NCBI RefSeq assembly: GCF_013248965.1
Contig: NZ_JABRVQ010000008.1
Location: 1 to 64,000 of the forward strand
Direction: 5' to 3'
DNA: 64,000 nucleotides
DNA from: Psychrobacter okhotskensis
GTDB lineage: Bacteria > Pseudomonadota > Gammaproteobacteria > Pseudomonadales > Moraxellaceae
The translations under genes were made by a program, and so were the position numbers. This document shows positions 63,305-64,000 of the stretch, in pieces. The notes beneath the pieces are model-generated. The model had not been told where the DNA came from. It saw nothing but the letters and a program-made list of their open reading frames with translations, and ran no database searches. The stretch's first letter is position 1. Each line of letters starts with the position of its first letter.

Positions 63305-64000
63305 TTACTTAGGCTGTTTAGCCATAGGATTCTGAAAATCTGCCAAACTCATGCTATTTAAACGGTCTAAATCTTCTTGCGTATCGACACCTGCTGGTAG
63401 CTGACAAGCGGCTGTGGCAATAGCAATATGACCGCCATTCTCTAAAACGCGTAATTGCTCTAAGCTTTCAAGTATTTCAAGCGGTGTTTGCGGCCAATGC
63501 ACAAACTGCTGCAATAGGCTGACGCGATAAGCATATAACCCTAAATGACGATAAGCATTTTTGGGCGGCTGTTTCTGGCTTTCATTAGCCAATAAGACAT
63601 CGCGATCGCAAGGAATCGGTGCTCGACTAAAATATAGCGCTCGCTGCAAATCATTAGCATGCTGACTGACAACCTTTACCACTGATGGACGCATAAAAGT
63701 CTCGTGGTCATCAATAGGCTCACATAAAGTAGCCATCACGCTGTCATTGTCTGCTACCAACAGCGCCTTCACCTGCTCTAATAATAGCGGCGGTACCAAC
63801 GGTTCATCACCTTGCATATTGACCACAATATCATGCTCAGCCCAGCCTTTAATCGCAGCAACTTCTGCCAAACGGTCAGTCCCTGAAGCGTGCTCTGCGC
63901 TGGTCATCACCACATCAAAACCTGCATCCATACATACTTTGGCAATACGCTCATCATCGGTCGCAATACACATATCATCAGCGAAGTGGGCTGCCTGCGC
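63305..64000 (-). CDS. kdsB: 3-deoxy-manno-octulosonate cytidylyltransferase, 5' part beyond window
   Basis: 232 codons are visible; the frame continues past the window edge upstream of [11 protein letters not shown]. KdsB activates KDO with CTP for lipopolysaccharide core synthesis. The conserved blocks are [62 protein letters not shown] and [19 protein letters not shown]. The first ~35 residues of the family are missing here only because of the window boundary. Confidence 0.95.
   Translation of the reverse strand, partial: AQAAHFADDMCIATDDERIAKVCMDAGFDVVMTSAEHASGTDRLAEVAAIKGWAEHDIVVNMQGDEPLVPPLLLEQVKALLVADNDSVMATLCEPIDDHETFMRPSVVKVVSQHANDLQRALYFSRAPIPCDRDVLLANESQKQPPKNAYRHLGLYAYRVSLLQQFVHWPQTPLEILESLEQLRVLENGGHIAIATAACQLPAGVDTQEDLDRLNSMSLADFQNPMAKQPK

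Noticed and set aside
1..64000. CRISPR arrays, prophage or rRNA/tRNA genes
   Set aside because: No regularly spaced repeat-spacer pattern, phage structural genes or RNA gene consensus was seen on either strand.

Overview
The window looks like a chromosomal segment of a Psychrobacter-type gammaproteobacterium (Moraxellaceae). The basis is the AT-rich composition, the gene set (yajC-secD-secF, cvpA-purF, gspL/gspM, kdsB-holB-pilZ), the style of the osmoprotectant transporters, and proteins with many Asn/Asp/Lys/Ser-rich tails. No rRNA, tRNA or CRISPR array was recognised. Organism assignment is inference from gene content, not from a search.

Layout. 1-1086: intergenic DNA with two miniature inverted-repeat elements. 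1087-4840: Sec translocase accessory genes yajC, secD, secF. 5076-9049: MATE exporter, azlC-azlD (flanked by two inverted copies of one miniature element) and a DUF2058 protein. 9204-20885, nearly all minus strand: purF, cvpA, pyrD, a small membrane protein, gspM, gspL, sixA-like phosphatase, gpsA, nitroreductase, another miniature element, zapE and an alpha/beta hydrolase. 21240-34399: a small lipoprotein, xseA-xseB, pncB, a thioredoxin-MsrA-MsrB fusion lipoprotein, a proV/proWX betaine uptake system, an aldehyde dehydrogenase, lipB and ppa.

34599-40079 is the accessory stretch: poorly conserved or unrecognised genes, an IS3 remnant, an IS630-family remnant and one complete 904-bp IS630-family element. 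That element sits inside a secreted amidase-domain (DCTNF...DHAM) gene. Removing it together with one TA target copy restores a continuous reading frame with a Sec signal peptide. A membrane-anchored unknown protein lies immediately upstream in the same orientation.

40396-64000 returns to core genes: SDR oxidoreductase, DUF1622 membrane protein, dusB, two tandem BCCT transporters, a HIT protein with an 8-bp tandem repeat in its leader, an unknown protein, ilvD, a CPA1-type antiporter, a serine hydrolase, a phosphatase, a MaoC-FabG-thiolase trio arranged like mycobacterial htdX-fabG4-fadA2, a class I PPK2, pilZ, holB and the 3' part of kdsB.

Themes. (1) Osmoprotection is heavily represented: ProV/ProWX plus two BetT-like BCCT carriers. 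(2) Two divergent families of about 270-280 bp palindromic elements keep the same folded architecture with compensating base changes on both sides of the stems, which suggests selection on a structured nucleic acid. (3) Smaller elements with TATAGTC termini share ends with the local IS630-family element and may be its non-autonomous relatives. (4) Several housekeeping proteins (SecF, GpsA, a nitroreductase, a thiolase) carry long polar, low-complexity N-terminal extensions.
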